Shown here one piece after another: positions 27,357-36,962 of a stretch of DNA of 64,000 bases (within the stretch, counting starts at the first letter, position 1; every line of letters begins with the position of its first letter). Source of the DNA: Cypionkella sp. (GTDB taxonomy: Bacteria; Pseudomonadota; Alphaproteobacteria; Rhodobacterales; Rhodobacteraceae); assembly GCF_028290025.1 (NCBI RefSeq), contig NZ_JAQGKQ010000081.1:32347-96346 (forward strand), read 5' to 3'. Both the position numbers and the translations under genes were made by a program. The notes beneath the pieces are model-generated. The model ran no database searches and was not told the DNA's origin. It saw only the letters and a program-made list of their open reading frames with translations.

Positions 27357-28007
27357 ATGAGCAAAGCTTTGATCACATGGGGCGGCTGGGATGGCCATCA
27401 GCCGGACAAAGTCGCGGCGTTGTTTGCAGAGATTTTGCAAGCCGAGGGTATGGAGGTTGAGGTGACCGATAGCCTTGGCTGTTTTGATGACCCCGGGCGG
27501 CTTGAGGGGCTAAGCCTGATCGTGCCGGTCTGGACGATGAGCAGTATTGCACAACACCAATCCGAAAACGTCGCCGCCGCCGTGGCTGCCGGAGTTGGCC
27601 TTGCGGGCTGTCATGGTGGTATGTGCGACGCCTTCCGCGCCGATGTGCTTTGGCAATTTATGACGGGCGCGCAATGGGTTGCGCATCCGGGCAATGACGG
27701 TGTGAACTACCGCGTCCGTATGGTGTCGGATGATCCTCTGGTCGCAGGCATCGCCGATTTTGACGTCGCGACCGAGCAATATTACCTGCACACCGACCCC
27801 GCTGTGCGCGTCCACGCCGTCTGCGATTTCCCGGTAGTAGATGGCCCGCACGCAGCCAACGGCCCGGTGGCGATGCCGGTGGTGTTCAGCAAACTTTGGG
27901 GGCAAGGCCGGGTTTATTACAACGCTTTGGGCCATCAGGCCGACGTGATCAACCACGGCCCGGCGCGTGAATTGCTGCGCCGTGGGCTGTTGTGGGCGGC
28001 GCGCTGA
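27357..28007 (+). CDS. ThuA-like (trehalose-utilisation type) domain protein
   Basis: 216 residues with the class I glutamine-amidotransferase-like fold of ThuA: MSKALITWGGWDGHQPDKVA, LSLIVPVWTMSS, GVGLAGCHGGMCDAF, the HPG turn in WVAHPGNDG and GRVYYNALGHQADV. ThuA proteins act in disaccharide oxidation in rhizobia, but many family members are uncharacterised. ATG 27357 is preferred over ATG 27351, because AGAGG abuts the latter. Confidence 0.83.
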   Translation: MSKALITWGGWDGHQPDKVAALFAEILQAEGMEVEVTDSLGCFDDPGRLEGLSLIVPVWTMSSIAQHQSENVAAAVAAGVGLAGCHGGMCDAFRADVLWQFMTGAQWVAHPGNDGVNYRVRMVSDDPLVAGIADFDVATEQYYLHTDPAVRVHAVCDFPVVDGPHAANGPVAMPVVFSKLWGQGRVYYNALGHQADVINHGPARELLRRGLLWAAR

Positions 28008-28040
28008 ACCTTCCAACGCCGCGCTGTAAAAAAGAAAAAG

Positions 28041-28110
28041 CCTGCGGCGGGGATATTTTTACCAATGCGAAAGCGGCTTCATCTTGGCCTAGATACTCCC
28101 GCCGGAGGCA
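28041..28110. repeat. Dispersed intergenic repeat, copies D1 (+) and D2 (-), head to head
   Basis: D1 reads rightward (CGGCGGGGATATTTTTACC, then AATGCGAAAGC, 28041-28073) and D2 reads leftward (TGCCTCCGGCGGGAGTATC, then AAGATGAAG, 28080-28110). They meet between the convergent ThuA and scpA genes. Confidence 0.6.
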
Positions 28111-28112
28111 CG

Positions 28113-30239
28113 CTATCCCCGAGCCGCGCGGATCAGCGCAAGAATATCCTTCGCCGCCGTAGGAATGTTCGTCCCCGGCCCGAAAATCGCCTTCACCCCG
28201 GCGTCATAGAGGAACTGGTAATCCTGCTGCGGAATAACCCCGCCGCAGATCACCAAAATCTCCCCTGCCCCCGCATCGCGCAGCGCCTGCACCAGTTTCG
28301 GGGCGAGGGTTTTATGCCCAGCGGCTTGGCTTGAAATGCCCACCACATGCACATCATTGTCGATGGCGTCTTGTGCGGCCTCCTGGGGCGTCTGGAACAG
28401 CGGCCCGACATCGACGTCGAAGCCGATATCCGCAAACGCCGTGGCGATCACCTTGGCACCGCGATCATGGCCGTCTTGGCCCATCTTCACCACCAACATA
28501 CGAGGACGCCGCCCCTCCTCCTCGGCAAAAGCCTCTACATCGGCCTGAATGGCCGCAAAACCCGCGTCGCCCTCGTAGGCCGCACCGTAAACGCCCGCCA
28601 AAGTTTTCACCTCCGCCCGATGCCGTCCAAACACCTTTTCCATCGCCATGCTGATCTCTCCGACCGTCGCCCGGGCCCGAGCGGCCTCCACCGCTGCTGC
28701 CAGCAGATTGCCGTCATGCCCCGCGATCCGGGTCAACTCGTCCAACGCCGCCTGACATGCGGCCTCATCCCGGGCAGCCCGCGTCGCCTGCAACCGTTCG
28801 ATCTGTGACAGCCGCACCGCCACGTTATCAATGTCGAGAATCTCAATCGCGTCCTGCTTATCAAGCCGATACTTGTTCACCCCGACCACCACATCTTCAC
28901 CACGATCAATCGCCGCCTGCCGCCGCGCCGCAGACTCCTCAATCCGCAACTTTGGCATTCCGCTCGCGACAGCCTTGGTCATCCCCCCCATCGCCTCAAC
29001 TTCCTCGATCAGCTTCCACGCTTCCTCGGCCAGTTGCGCGGTCAGGCTTTCAACGTAATACGACCCCGCCAATGGATCGACGACATGGCAAATCCCAGTC
29101 TCCTCTTGCAAGATCAACTGGGTATTCCGCGCAATCCGAGCCGAAAATTCCGTAGGCAAAGCAATGGCTTCGTCGAGCGCATTGGTGTGCAGACTCTGCG
29201 TGCCGCCCAGCACAGCCGACATCGCCTCATACGCCGTGCGGATGACGTTGTTGTAAGGGTCCGCCTCTTGCAACGACACGCCAGAGGTCTGGCAATGCGT
29301 CCGCAACATCAGCGAGCCTTGGTTTTTCGGCTGAAACTCCGACATGATCCGGTGCCAAAGCAGCCGAGCGGCGCGCAGTTTCGCGGCCTCCATGAAGAAG
29401 TTCATCCCAATCGCAAAGAAGAAACTCAAGCGTCCGGCGAAGTCATCGACATTCATCCCGCGCGCAATCGCGGCGCGGACATATTCGCGACCATCGGCCA
29501 AAGTATAGGCCAATTCCTGCACCAAATTCGCGCCGGCTTCCTGCATGTGATAGCCGGAGATGGAGATCGAATTGAACTTCGGCATATGGGCGCTGGTGTA
29601 TTCGATAATGTCCGCGATGATCCGCATCGAGGGTTCCGGCGGATAGACATAGGTGTTGCGCACCATGAACTCCTTCAGAATATCGTTCTGAATGGTGCCA
29701 GAAAGCGCCGCCCGCGACACGCCCTGCTCCTCTCCCGCAACGATAAAGCTGGCGAGGATTGGGATCACCGCCCCGTTCATCGTCATGGAAACGCTGACTT
29801 TATCCAGCGGGATGCCGTCGAACAGGATCTTCATATCCTCGACGCTATCAATCGCCACTCCGGCCTTGCCGACATCGCCCTCAACCCGAGGATGGTCGCT
29901 GTCATACCCCCGATGCGTCGCCAGATCGAACGCCACCGAAACCCCTTGCTGCCCCGCCGCCAAATTCTTCCGATAGAACGCGTTGCTTGCCTCGGCTGTT
30001 GAGAACCCCGCATATTGCCGAATGGTCCAAGGTCGCCCCGCATACATCGTCGCCTTCACGCCACGGGTGAACGGCGCAAACCCCGGCATCTCACCCATTT
30101 GCGGCAGACCTTCGACGTCGGCGGCGGTATACAAAGGCTTCACCGTGATGCCCTCAAGCGTCTGCCAATTCAGGCTTTCCGGGTCGCCGCCCTTCATTTC
30201 TTGAGCGGCCAGCGATTTCCATGCATTGAGATCGGTCAT
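28113..30239 (-). CDS. scpA: Methylmalonyl-CoA mutase
   Basis: 708 residues containing both the catalytic barrel ([19 protein letters not shown], substrate tunnel) and the C-terminal cobalamin-binding domain with DGHDRG (the Asp-x-His-x-x-Gly that binds cobalt through His) and GISSQAAGH. It is a single-chain enzyme converting (R)-methylmalonyl-CoA to succinyl-CoA, the last step of propionyl-CoA assimilation. AAGGAAACC precedes the ATG. It is the last gene of the pccB-to-scpA cluster, 95 bases after pccA. Confidence 0.95.
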   Translation of the reverse strand: MTDLNAWKSLAAQEMKGGDPESLNWQTLEGITVKPLYTAADVEGLPQMGEMPGFAPFTRGVKATMYAGRPWTIRQYAGFSTAEASNAFYRKNLAAGQQGVSVAFDLATHRGYDSDHPRVEGDVGKAGVAIDSVEDMKILFDGIPLDKVSVSMTMNGAVIPILASFIVAGEEQGVSRAALSGTIQNDILKEFMVRNTYVYPPEPSMRIIADIIEYTSAHMPKFNSISISGYHMQEAGANLVQELAYTLADGREYVRAAIARGMNVDDFAGRLSFFFAIGMNFFMEAAKLRAARLLWHRIMSEFQPKNQGSLMLRTHCQTSGVSLQEADPYNNVIRTAYEAMSAVLGGTQSLHTNALDEAIALPTEFSARIARNTQLILQEETGICHVVDPLAGSYYVESLTAQLAEEAWKLIEEVEAMGGMTKAVASGMPKLRIEESAARRQAAIDRGEDVVVGVNKYRLDKQDAIEILDIDNVAVRLSQIERLQATRAARDEAACQAALDELTRIAGHDGNLLAAAVEAARARATVGEISMAMEKVFGRHRAEVKTLAGVYGAAYEGDAGFAAIQADVEAFAEEEGRRPRMLVVKMGQDGHDRGAKVIATAFADIGFDVDVGPLFQTPQEAAQDAIDNDVHVVGISSQAAGHKTLAPKLVQALRDAGAGEILVICGGVIPQQDYQFLYDAGVKAIFGPGTNIPTAAKDILALIRAARG

Positions 30240-30280
30240 GTTGGTTTCCTTGAACGCAGAGGTCCGGCTTTGCGGCGCGC

Positions 30281-30334
30281 CGGGGGTTTCACACCCCCCC
30301 GCACCACCGTTTGGGAGTTTAGGAACAAGTGAAA
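30281..30334 (+). repeat. Dispersed intergenic repeat, copy I (diverged)
   Basis: GGGGGTTTCACACCCCCCC then CACCGTTTGGGAGTTTAGGA and ACAAGTGAAAC, matching the GGGTTTCACACC...GGGATATTT...GATGAAA pattern of the family. It sits between pccA and scpA and forms a strong GGGGGT/ACCCCC hairpin. Confidence 0.5.
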
Positions 30335-32338
30335 CTACTCAAATTCCATAATCACTTCATCGACCTTCAGGCTGGTGCCCGCCGTCGCACTGACCGATTT
30401 CACCACACCGCGCCGCTCAGCTTTCAGTATGTTTTCCATCTTCATCGCCTCAACCGTCGCCAAAGCCTGCCCCTCTTGCACCTCGTCCCCCACCGCGACC
30501 ATGATCTTGGCGATCAGACCGGGCATCGGGCAAAGCAGGAATTTGGAGGTGTCTGGCGGCACTTTCTCGAGCATCAGTTTGGCCAATTCCGCCTGCCGTG
30601 GCGTGCGCACATGCACCTTCAGATCGGCCCCGCGCAGGCGCAGGCGGAAGCCGCCGCTGATCTTGCCGACCTTCATCACCAAAGGCTCGGCATCGACCAT
30701 CAGGCTGGCCAACGTCTGCCCCGGCGTCCAGTCAGAGGTCACGCGCAAGCTTCTGCCATCATCCAGCGTTACGGTCGAACCCGCAGGATCAGCAGCGATT
30801 TTCACAACATGCTCAACGCCTTGCAGCGTCACCACCCAATCATCGCCGACCCGGCGTTCGTGATTGTCCATCGTACCGCTGATGCGGGTGCGCCGAATTT
30901 CAGCCACCCTGTTCATCGCGGCAGCAGAGGCGGCGACCCGCGCCAATGTATCCGCATCCAAAGTCGCACCTTGGAAACCTTCGGGATATTCCTCAGCAAT
31001 AAACGCCGTGGTGATATTGCCCGACTGAAACCGAGGATGCTCCATCACAGCGCCAACGAAGGGCAGGTTGTGGCCGATGCCCTCCACTTCAAACGTATCC
31101 AAGGCCAGCCGCATTTCTTCAATCGCATCCGCCCGGGTCGGCCCCCAAGTGCAGAGCTTGGCGATCATCGGGTCGTAGAACATCGAAATCTCGCCGCCCT
31201 CAAATACCCCAGTATCATTGCGCACGATGCCACCGCGCGGCGTGGTGCCTTCAACGGGGGGCCGATAGCGGCTTAGCCGACCAATAGAGGGCAGGAAGTT
31301 GCGATACGGGTCTTCGGCATAGAGACGGCTTTCCATCGCCCAGCCGTTGATCTTCAGATCGCTTTGCGCAAACGGCAGCTTCTCACCGTAAGCCACCCGG
31401 ATCATCTGTTCGACGAGATCGACCCCGGTGATCAGTTCGGTGACGGGATGTTCCACCTGCAACCTTGTATTCATCTCAAGGAAGTAGAACTTCCGCGCGC
31501 CATCGACGATGAACTCCACCGTCCCTGCCGAAGTATAGCCCACCGCACGCGCCAAAGCGCAGGCTTGCTCGCCCATCGCGCGGCGCGTCGCCTCGTCCAA
31601 GAACGGCGACGGCGCTTCCTCGATCACCTTCTGATTTCGGCGCTGGATCGAGCACTCGCGCTCGTGCAGATAGACAATATTGCCGTGCTTATCGCCGAGC
31701 ACCTGGATCTCAATATGACGCGGTTGGGTGACAAATTTCTCAATAAAAATCCGGTCATCGCCGAAACTCGCGGCCGCTTCGTTCTTCGACGACTGAAAGC
31801 CCTCGCGCGCTTCCGCATCATTCCAAGCGATCCGCATCCCCTTGCCGCCGCCGCCAGCACTCGCCTTGATCATCACCGGATAGCCGATCTCACCGGCGAT
31901 CTTGACGGCATGTTCGGCATCATCAATCAGCCCCATATGCCCCGGCACGGTGGAAACCCCCGCAGCCATCGCCAGCTTCTTCGAGGTGATCTTGTCGCCC
32001 ATCGCCTCAATAGCCCCAGACGGAGGCCCGATGAACACCACACCAGCAGCCTCCAAAGCCGCCGCGAAGTTCATGTTTTCGCTCAGAAAACCATAGCCCG
32101 GATGCACCGCCTCGGCCCCCGAAGCCTTCACCGCCGCCATGATCTTGTCGATCACGATATAAGACTGCGCCGCAGGCGATGGGCCAATGTGAATGGCCTC
32201 GTCCGCCATCTTCACATGCAAGGCGCCCCGATCGGCATCGGAATACACCGCCACCGATCTGATCCCCATTTTGCGCGCGGTCTTGATCACGCGACATGCG
32301 ATCTCGCCCCGATTTGCGATCAGGATTTTCTTAAACAT
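30335..32338 (-). CDS. pccA: Propionyl-CoA carboxylase alpha subunit (biotin carboxylase + biotin carrier)
   Basis: 667 residues. Biotin carboxylase with ATP-grasp motifs ([27 protein letters not shown]), a linking BT domain, and a C-terminal biotinyl domain where VEAMKMEN carries the biotinylated lysine. With PccB it carboxylates propionyl-CoA to methylmalonyl-CoA. The start [16 protein letters not shown] at 32338 has AAAGGGGGGAG upstream. Gene order relative to scpA makes one catabolic unit. Biotin import by the bioMNY locus at 54-56 kb would support it. Confidence 0.95.
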   Translation of the reverse strand: MFKKILIANRGEIACRVIKTARKMGIRSVAVYSDADRGALHVKMADEAIHIGPSPAAQSYIVIDKIMAAVKASGAEAVHPGYGFLSENMNFAAALEAAGVVFIGPPSGAIEAMGDKITSKKLAMAAGVSTVPGHMGLIDDAEHAVKIAGEIGYPVMIKASAGGGGKGMRIAWNDAEAREGFQSSKNEAAASFGDDRIFIEKFVTQPRHIEIQVLGDKHGNIVYLHERECSIQRRNQKVIEEAPSPFLDEATRRAMGEQACALARAVGYTSAGTVEFIVDGARKFYFLEMNTRLQVEHPVTELITGVDLVEQMIRVAYGEKLPFAQSDLKINGWAMESRLYAEDPYRNFLPSIGRLSRYRPPVEGTTPRGGIVRNDTGVFEGGEISMFYDPMIAKLCTWGPTRADAIEEMRLALDTFEVEGIGHNLPFVGAVMEHPRFQSGNITTAFIAEEYPEGFQGATLDADTLARVAASAAAMNRVAEIRRTRISGTMDNHERRVGDDWVVTLQGVEHVVKIAADPAGSTVTLDDGRSLRVTSDWTPGQTLASLMVDAEPLVMKVGKISGGFRLRLRGADLKVHVRTPRQAELAKLMLEKVPPDTSKFLLCPMPGLIAKIMVAVGDEVQEGQALATVEAMKMENILKAERRGVVKSVSATAGTSLKVDEVIMEFE

Positions 32339-32463
32339 GGCGCTCCCCCCTTTGCATCCGGGCTGGGCCATCAACCGGAACGCATAAAACAAAACGGCCA
32401 GTCAGGGGATCACCCAGACTGGCCGTCATAACGTCAGAATTTGCCGCGACTGCGGCGATCAGA

Positions 32464-32673
32464 TCAGTAGCAGGGTGGCAGGCCAATGTTGACGCCGCAA
32501 GTTGCTGCACCTGCAAGGCCGCCGATGACAGCGCCGGTGACGGCGTTGTTGCCGGTAAGGTCAGCGATAGCAGCACCCCCCGCAGCGCCAGCCAGGCCGC
32601 GCGAAGCGGGATCCTGCAAGCAGCCAGCCAGAGGCATGGTGAGAATGGCGAGAAGAAGAAGGGATTTACGCAT
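32464..32673 (-). CDS. Small glycine-zipper lipoprotein
   Basis: 69 residues: signal MRKSLLLLAILTMPLAGC with lipobox LAGC at Cys18, then a glycine- and alanine-rich segment (GLAGAAGGAAIADLTGNN, AVIGGLAGAAT) typical of small membrane-associating glycine-zipper lipoproteins. It ends GLPPCY. It sits between pccA and a gene of unknown function; the role is unknown, and similar small lipoproteins accompany pcc genes in relatives as far as I recall. Confidence 0.75.
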   Translation of the reverse strand: MRKSLLLLAILTMPLAGCLQDPASRGLAGAAGGAAIADLTGNNAVTGAVIGGLAGAATCGVNIGLPPCY

Positions 32674-32773
32674 ATGAAACTGCCTCTTGGTTTTGTTGTT
32701 CTGTGCGGCGATTCTACAGAATCCAGCGGGGAAGCAAACTGAAAAAAGCGTGTGCTGGCGCGAAAGGCAACAA

Positions 32774-32848
32774 CCCGCCGCAGAATGTCTTGTGCGGCGG
32801 GCGAATGTGACGCCGAAAAAAACGGCCCGACCCTAGCGGAGTCAGGCC
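32774..32848 (-). terminator. Two successive minus-strand terminator-like hairpins in a 394-bp gap
   Basis: The first stem (32824-32831 with 32841-32848, one G.U pair) is followed on the minus strand by GTTTTTTT; the second (32774-32782 with 32793-32801, 9 bp, CCCGCCGCA) by TTGTTG. The gap 32674-33067 holds no convincing gene; both stems lie about 220 bp or more beyond the stop of the upstream gene at 33068. Confidence 0.65.
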
Positions 32849-33067
32849 AAAGGGTAGGGAAAGGGTAACAGTCACGCCCGGGGCTTTGCAGTGCAGGCGA
32901 TGCCCAACGCGCCCGACAATCATCGCCGAAGCGGTCCCGCCGCGCAAAGCCGAATTCGGCGCGACCAAAGCTCTGCGCAAACTTCTGCCAAGATGCCAAG
33001 GGCTTGCGCGGAATCATGCCCAACCCTTTAGCGCCCAGCCATTTGCTGCCCGACCCTGTCCCATGTT

Positions 33068-33469
33068 TCAGTCTTGATCCTCGTCGTCGTCCCAATCGCC
33101 GAAATCCATCGGCTCGGCATCGGCGGCAAAAATCTCGGGAAACGAGACTTGGGCGACTTTCAAATTGATCTTCAACAGCGCATCGTAAGACGCCGGATCA
33201 AACGGGTCTTCGGCGGGCACCACCTCGCGGCCAAACAGCCACGACAGCCGCCCCGCATCTAGATTGCCACGCTCAAAAACTTCTTCGCCGAAACAAGCCC
33301 ACAACGCGGCCATAAAGCCCTTGTCAGCCGCACGATCGGCGCTTTTACGATCTGCAAATCGTTCGCGCTTGATGATCTTCGCAGCGCCCGCCTTCATATT
33401 GGCGCGACGGATCACAAACTGAAAATCAGTGCCGGTCAGGCGGCCCGGAAAACCGCGATGCTTCAGCAT
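33068..33469 (-). CDS. Conserved protein of unknown function with acidic tail
   Basis: 133 residues, no signal peptide or membrane segment. The N-terminal part is basic (KHRGFPGRLTGTDFQFVIRR, MKAGAAKIIKRERFADRKSA), the C-terminus strongly acidic (DAEPMDFGDWDDDEDQD). I do not recognise a domain. ATG 33469 has GAGGTGG upstream. It lies within the pcc cluster and may simply be a conserved passenger. Confidence 0.65.
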   Translation of the reverse strand: MLKHRGFPGRLTGTDFQFVIRRANMKAGAAKIIKRERFADRKSADRAADKGFMAALWACFGEEVFERGNLDAGRLSWLFGREVVPAEDPFDPASYDALLKINLKVAQVSFPEIFAADAEPMDFGDWDDDEDQD

Positions 33470-33543
33470 GACACCACCTCAGCGTTGCAAGTGGCGAAGG
33501 ATTTGCTGGCAAAGTTTGGATTGGCAGAGATTGCGCTTGCAAA

Positions 33544-33563
33544 GGCGGGGCCGTAACCCCGCC
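33544..33563 (-). terminator. Hairpin after the first small lipoprotein gene
   Basis: 7-bp stem GGCGGGG / CCCCGCC with a 6-base loop followed by TTTGC on the minus strand, 9 bases beyond the 33572-33703 stop. A weak terminator. Confidence 0.55.
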
Positions 33564-33571
33564 CTGCGCTA

Positions 33572-33703
33572 TTATTTATAAGTGCCAGTATCGGTCGGCT
33601 CAACCGAAACGTCAGCCACCGGCTCGGTGACGACGACTTCTTTCTTGGCGCAGGCCGCGAAAGCGGTAAGGGCGATGAAGGCGACGATGGTTGCGGAACG
33701 CAT
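33572..33703 (-). CDS. Tiny lipoprotein, paralogue 2 of a tandem pair
   Basis: 43 residues: MRSATIVAFIALTAFAAC with lipobox FAAC at Cys18, then AKKEVVVTEPVADVSVEP and TDTGTYK. GGAG lies eight bases before the ATG at 33703. The mature part is only about 25 residues. Its plan (AACAKK, acidic Val/Pro-rich middle, TG-x-YK end) is shared with the 46-residue neighbour at 33890-34030, so the two arose by duplication. A hairpin follows each gene. Function unknown. Confidence 0.75.
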   Translation of the reverse strand: MRSATIVAFIALTAFAACAKKEVVVTEPVADVSVEPTDTGTYK

Positions 33704-33840
33704 GAGGTACTCCATGTTGCGTCATTGTTGACGCTGGCACCATAGGCGAGCCCTGCGAGGGCTGCAAAGCCCATCCGCGACGCTAGGACAATTTTTGCCG
33801 ACAGCGCAAGCCGCGCCGCGCAAGCCACTCTTTTGAATAG

Positions 33841-33885
33841 AAAAAGGGCGGGCCAGGCCGTCAGGCCCAAAAGCACCCGCCCCTT
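33841..33885 (-). terminator. Rho-independent terminator after lipoprotein paralogue 1
   Basis: Outer stem AAGGG(G)CGGG / CCCGCCCTT encloses an inner GGCC hairpin, and TTTTT follows on the minus strand. It starts 5 bases after the 33890 stop codon. Confidence 0.75.
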
Positions 33886-33889
33886 GGTG

Positions 33890-34030
33890 TTACTTGTATT
33901 TGCCGGTGAAAACAGGCTCTTCAGTGACAGCCGGTTGGTCCACGTAAACCACGTCTTCGGCTTTTTTGGCGCATGCGGCCACGAAAGCGACCATGCACAG
34001 TGCCAGTACGGTAAACTTAGTGCTCGACAT
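33890..34030 (-). CDS. Tiny lipoprotein, paralogue 1 of a tandem pair
   Basis: 46 residues: MSSTKFTVLALCMVAFVAAC with lipobox VAAC at Cys20, then AKKAEDVVYVDQPAVTEEPV and FTGKYK. GTAGAGG is just upstream of the ATG at 34030. It has its own 200-bp upstream region without another gene, and its own terminator, so it may be an independent, well expressed transcript. Residues ACAKK, VV, EPV and TGKYK match the next gene. Confidence 0.75.
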   Translation of the reverse strand: MSSTKFTVLALCMVAFVAACAKKAEDVVYVDQPAVTEEPVFTGKYK

Positions 34031-34232
34031 CCTCTACTCCATTTATTTGCGGGAGGCGTGCTTTGTGCCGCCCCCTTGTGCGAGGTAAAGACCGCTTGGG
34101 TTCGGCCTACATGAACTCTAGCCGATAAACTGCGGAATAGACACGCAATTTCGCTAAATGCCAGCAGCTGTGGCAAGGCTACATCAGCCCTTGGTTGTGA
34201 GGATGCGCTAAGCGCTAGATTTTGTGCTTTCA

Positions 34233-34643
34233 TCAAAAAGCCTCCCATATACAGGCATCACCGTCGATCTGGTATGCCTCAAAAAACTGTGTGGCCTCGG
34301 GGGCAGCCTCACCAAACGGCACATCGCGGTCGGCAAGTGAGATGATAATCTGGCTTGGGCGCGGCCCGGTTGAGGCCACACGTGGCAGAGCAAAGCTGTT
34401 GCACAGATGTTCCATATCCACCGTTGCCACATCATAATCCACCGAACCGCCGTGCTTGGCGATCGCCGGCGCCACAAAGCGGAACCGCGCTACCAGACCG
34501 GTCGTTCCCGGCGCATTCATCACAACCTCAACAAACCGCACCGCTTGCCCCGAAGGCACGTTGATCGCCTCGGGCGGCGCATCCCCAAGTGCCCAAGCCG
34601 GGGTCGCAAGCATCAGCCCCATCACCGCTATCTCGAAACGCAA
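34233..34643 (-). CDS. Secreted DUF6497-like protein of unknown function
   Basis: 136 residues from a TTG start at 34643 with a strong GGAGGT seven bases upstream. N-terminal signal (RFEIAVMGLMLATPAWA), then a compact exported domain: VPSGQAVRFVEVVMNAPGTT, YDVATVDMEHLCNSFALPRV, QIIISLADRDVPFGEAAPEA, with two cysteines that could pair. I assign DUF6497 from memory of pcc-neighbour genes in Rhodobacteraceae; no function is known. Confidence 0.75.
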   Translation of the reverse strand: MRFEIAVMGLMLATPAWALGDAPPEAINVPSGQAVRFVEVVMNAPGTTGLVARFRFVAPAIAKHGGSVDYDVATVDMEHLCNSFALPRVASTGPRPSQIIISLADRDVPFGEAAPEATQFFEAYQIDGDACIWEAF

Positions 34644-34786
34644 AACCCCGACCTCCGCATATTCTCAGACCTGTCCTGCTCATAAGCCGCAAGTTTCCGC
34701 TTCGCCAAGCGCCTTCGCTGCAAGATCGCAAAATTTAACCTCAATAACGCCAGCCGAGCGAACGCCGCGCACCAGCACTCCGATCC

Positions 34787-36313
34787 TTACAATGGAATAT
34801 TATCGTGCTTCTTCCATGGGTTCACCAGTTTCTTACTGCGCAAAGACGCAAAAGCCCGTGCCACCCTACGGCGCGTCGAATGCGGCATGATGACTTCGTC
34901 GATAAAGCCTTTTTCGGCCGCCACAAACGGGTTGGCAAACCGATCTTCGTATTCCTTGGTCAGCCGCGCAATTAACTCGGGTGATTAACCGCTATTAATA
35001 ATCTCCACCGCACCCTTCGCCCCCATCACCGCAATCTCTGCCGTCGGCCACGCATAGTTGAAATCGCCGCGCAGATGCTTCGACGACATCACATCATATG
35101 CCCCGCCATAGGCTTTGCGGGTGATCACCGTGACCTTCGGCACCGTCGCCTCACCGTAGGCAAACAGCAATTTGGCTCCGTGCTTGATCACGCCGCCCAA
35201 CTCTTGCGCCACCCCCGGCAAGAAGCCCGGCACATCAACCAGCGTCAGGATCGGTATCTCAAACGCATCGCAAAACCGCACAAACCGCGCGGCCTTGCGG
35301 CTGCTGTCAATGTCCAAGCACCCCGCAAGCACCATCGGCTGATTGGCAACGACGCCGACCGATTGCCCCTCAAGCCGGATAAACCCCGTGATGATATTGG
35401 CGGCAAAATCGCGTTGGATCTCAAAGAAGTCGCCCTCATCGGCCAGTTTCTCAATCAACTCTTTCATGTCGTAAGGCTGGTTCGGATTCTCCGGGATCAG
35501 CGTATCCAAACTGGACTCCAACCGCGCCGGATCATCGAAAAATGGCCGCACCGGAGCTTTCTGCCGATTGTTCAGCGGCAGGAAATCCACCAGCCGCCGC
35601 ACCTCGGCCAAAGCCTCCACATCATTCTCAAACGCACCATCCGCCACCGACGATTTCTTGGTATGGGTTGACGCCCCACCGAGTTCCTCAGCCGTCACCA
35701 CCTCATTGGTCACGGTTTTCACCACATCTGGCCCGGTGACGAACATGTAGCTCGAGTCCTTCACCATGAAGATAAAATCCGTCATCGCAGGCGAATAAAC
35801 CGCGCCACCGGCACATGGCCCCATGATCACCGAAATCTGCGGCACCACGCCCGACGCCATCACATTGCGCTGAAACACCTCCGCATAGCCCGCAAGCGAG
35901 GCCACCCCCTCTTGAATCCGCGCGCCCCCGGAATCGTTCAACCCAATCACCGGAGCACCATTCTGCATCGCCATATCCATGACCTTGCAAATCTTCTGCG
36001 CATGGGTCTCCGACAAAGACCCGCCAAACACCGTGAAATCTTGGCTAAACACATAAACCAGCCGCCCGTTCACCGTGCCCCAGCCCGTCACCACACCATC
36101 GCCCGCCGGACGATCCGCCTCCATGCCGAAATCCGTGCAGCGGTGGGCCACAAACATGTCGAACTCCTCAAACGAGCCCTCGTCCAGCAGCAACTCGACC
36201 CGTTCCCGCGCGGTCAGCTTGCCCTTGGCATGTTGCGCGTCAATTCGGCGCTGCCCGCCACCCTGCCGCGCCACATTGCGGCAGTCTTCCAACTGTTGCA
36301 GGATGTCTTTCAT
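34787..36313 (-). pseudogene. pccB: Propionyl-CoA carboxylase beta subunit, interrupted by an in-frame stop
   Basis: From ATG 36313 (GGGAG upstream) the frame encodes a carboxyltransferase: [49 protein letters not shown] and [17 protein letters not shown] are all intact. After VEIINSG the frame meets TAA at 34985-34987. The same frame then continues without any shift into the expected C-terminus (TKEYEDRFANPFVAAEKGF, IDEVIMPHSTRRRVARAF, NPWKKHDNIPL) and ends at 34787. The total of 508 codons is about two short of normal PccB, so the junction looks locally altered. Without readthrough the last 65 residues, part of the crotonase fold and its subunit contacts, are lost. It may be a real null allele, readthrough or a sequence error. 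Confidence 0.9.
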
Positions 36314-36381
36314 CGCACGCTCCCTCAGATCTCCGCCACCATAGCGCCCCGACCCGCGCCCGACTAGCGCAACCTCGAAAC

Positions 36382-36434
36382 TATGCAAACCATACGCAGC
36401 CATTCTCTCGTTAATTGCAAACCTGCAAATTTGC
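36382..36434. promoter_or_regulatory. Candidate PccR (ScfR) sites upstream of pccB
   Basis: TATGCAAA (36382-36389), ATTGCAAA (36414-36421) and the perfect palindrome GCAAATTTGC (36425-36434). TTGCAAAC-CTGCAAAT-TTGC repeats every 8 bases. PccR of Rhodobacter sphaeroides binds TTTGCAAA-based sites, and clean TTTGCAAA pairs precede the pccR gene at 38190 and 38212, so these are likely the regulator's targets at pccB. Confidence 0.6.
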
Positions 36435-36498
36435 CCCGCCCGACCTTCCGCGCTACAACCCAGCGCATATAACCAAGCATAACACCGCGAAAGCCATC

Positions 36499-36852
36499 AT
36501 GCCCACCCTCCCCGTCCCCCTCGTCACCATCGGCCTGCTCACTTTGTCGAACGTTTTCATGACCTTCGCTTGGTATGGCCACCTCAAACACAAATCGACC
36601 GCCCTGATCACGGTGATCTTCATCTCATGGGGCATCGCGTTCTTTGAGTATTGCCTGATGGTCCCCGCCAACCGCATCGGTTCCAGCATTTATAACGGAG
36701 CCCAGCTGAAGACGATCCAAGAGGTCATCACCCTCTCGGTTTTCGCAGTGTTCTCAGTGTTCTACCTGAAAGAGCCGCTCACCTGGAACCACGCCCTAGG
36801 CTTCGCCTTCATCGGCCTCGGAGCCTTCTTCATCTTCCACAAATGGTCCTGA
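36499..36852 (+). CDS. DMT-superfamily small membrane protein (DUF486)
   Basis: 117 residues with four predicted helices: LVTIGLLTLSNVFMTFAWYG, ITVIFISWGIAFFEYCLMVP, EVITLSVFAVFSVFYL, ALGFAFIGLGAFFIF. This matches DUF486, a half-size relative of drug/metabolite transporters. ATG 36499 is preferred; the longer upstream frame runs through the pccB promoter. Transcribed divergently from pccB. Substrate unknown. Confidence 0.85.
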   Translation: MPTLPVPLVTIGLLTLSNVFMTFAWYGHLKHKSTALITVIFISWGIAFFEYCLMVPANRIGSSIYNGAQLKTIQEVITLSVFAVFSVFYLKEPLTWNHALGFAFIGLGAFFIFHKWS

Positions 36853-36888
36853 CCCAAGCCTAAGCCCCCCAAATCGCCAAACCACAAG

Positions 36889-36924
36889 GTCATCCTCTCT
36901 GCCCAAATATCCCCGCCGGAGGCA
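36889..36924 (-). repeat. Dispersed intergenic repeat, copy E
   Basis: On the minus strand GCCTCCGGCGGGGATATTTG, then GGCAGAGAGGATGACC, the closest copy to the apparent consensus. It lies between the DUF486 and MFS genes. Confidence 0.65.
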
Positions 36925-36962
36925 TCGCGCTATCCGCAAGCGCCATGCCAGAAAGCCCATAA

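Noticed and set aside
30281..30300. GGGGGTTTCACACCCCC hairpin as a terminator of pccA
   Set aside because: No T-run follows in the direction of transcription and the sequence recurs as part of the dispersed repeat, so I treat it as repeat copy I.
32331..33095. Long 254-codon minus-strand frame covering the gap, the small lipoprotein gene and the pccA start
   Set aside because: It overlaps two well supported genes in another frame, its sequence is low in recognisable structure, and it crosses two terminator hairpins.
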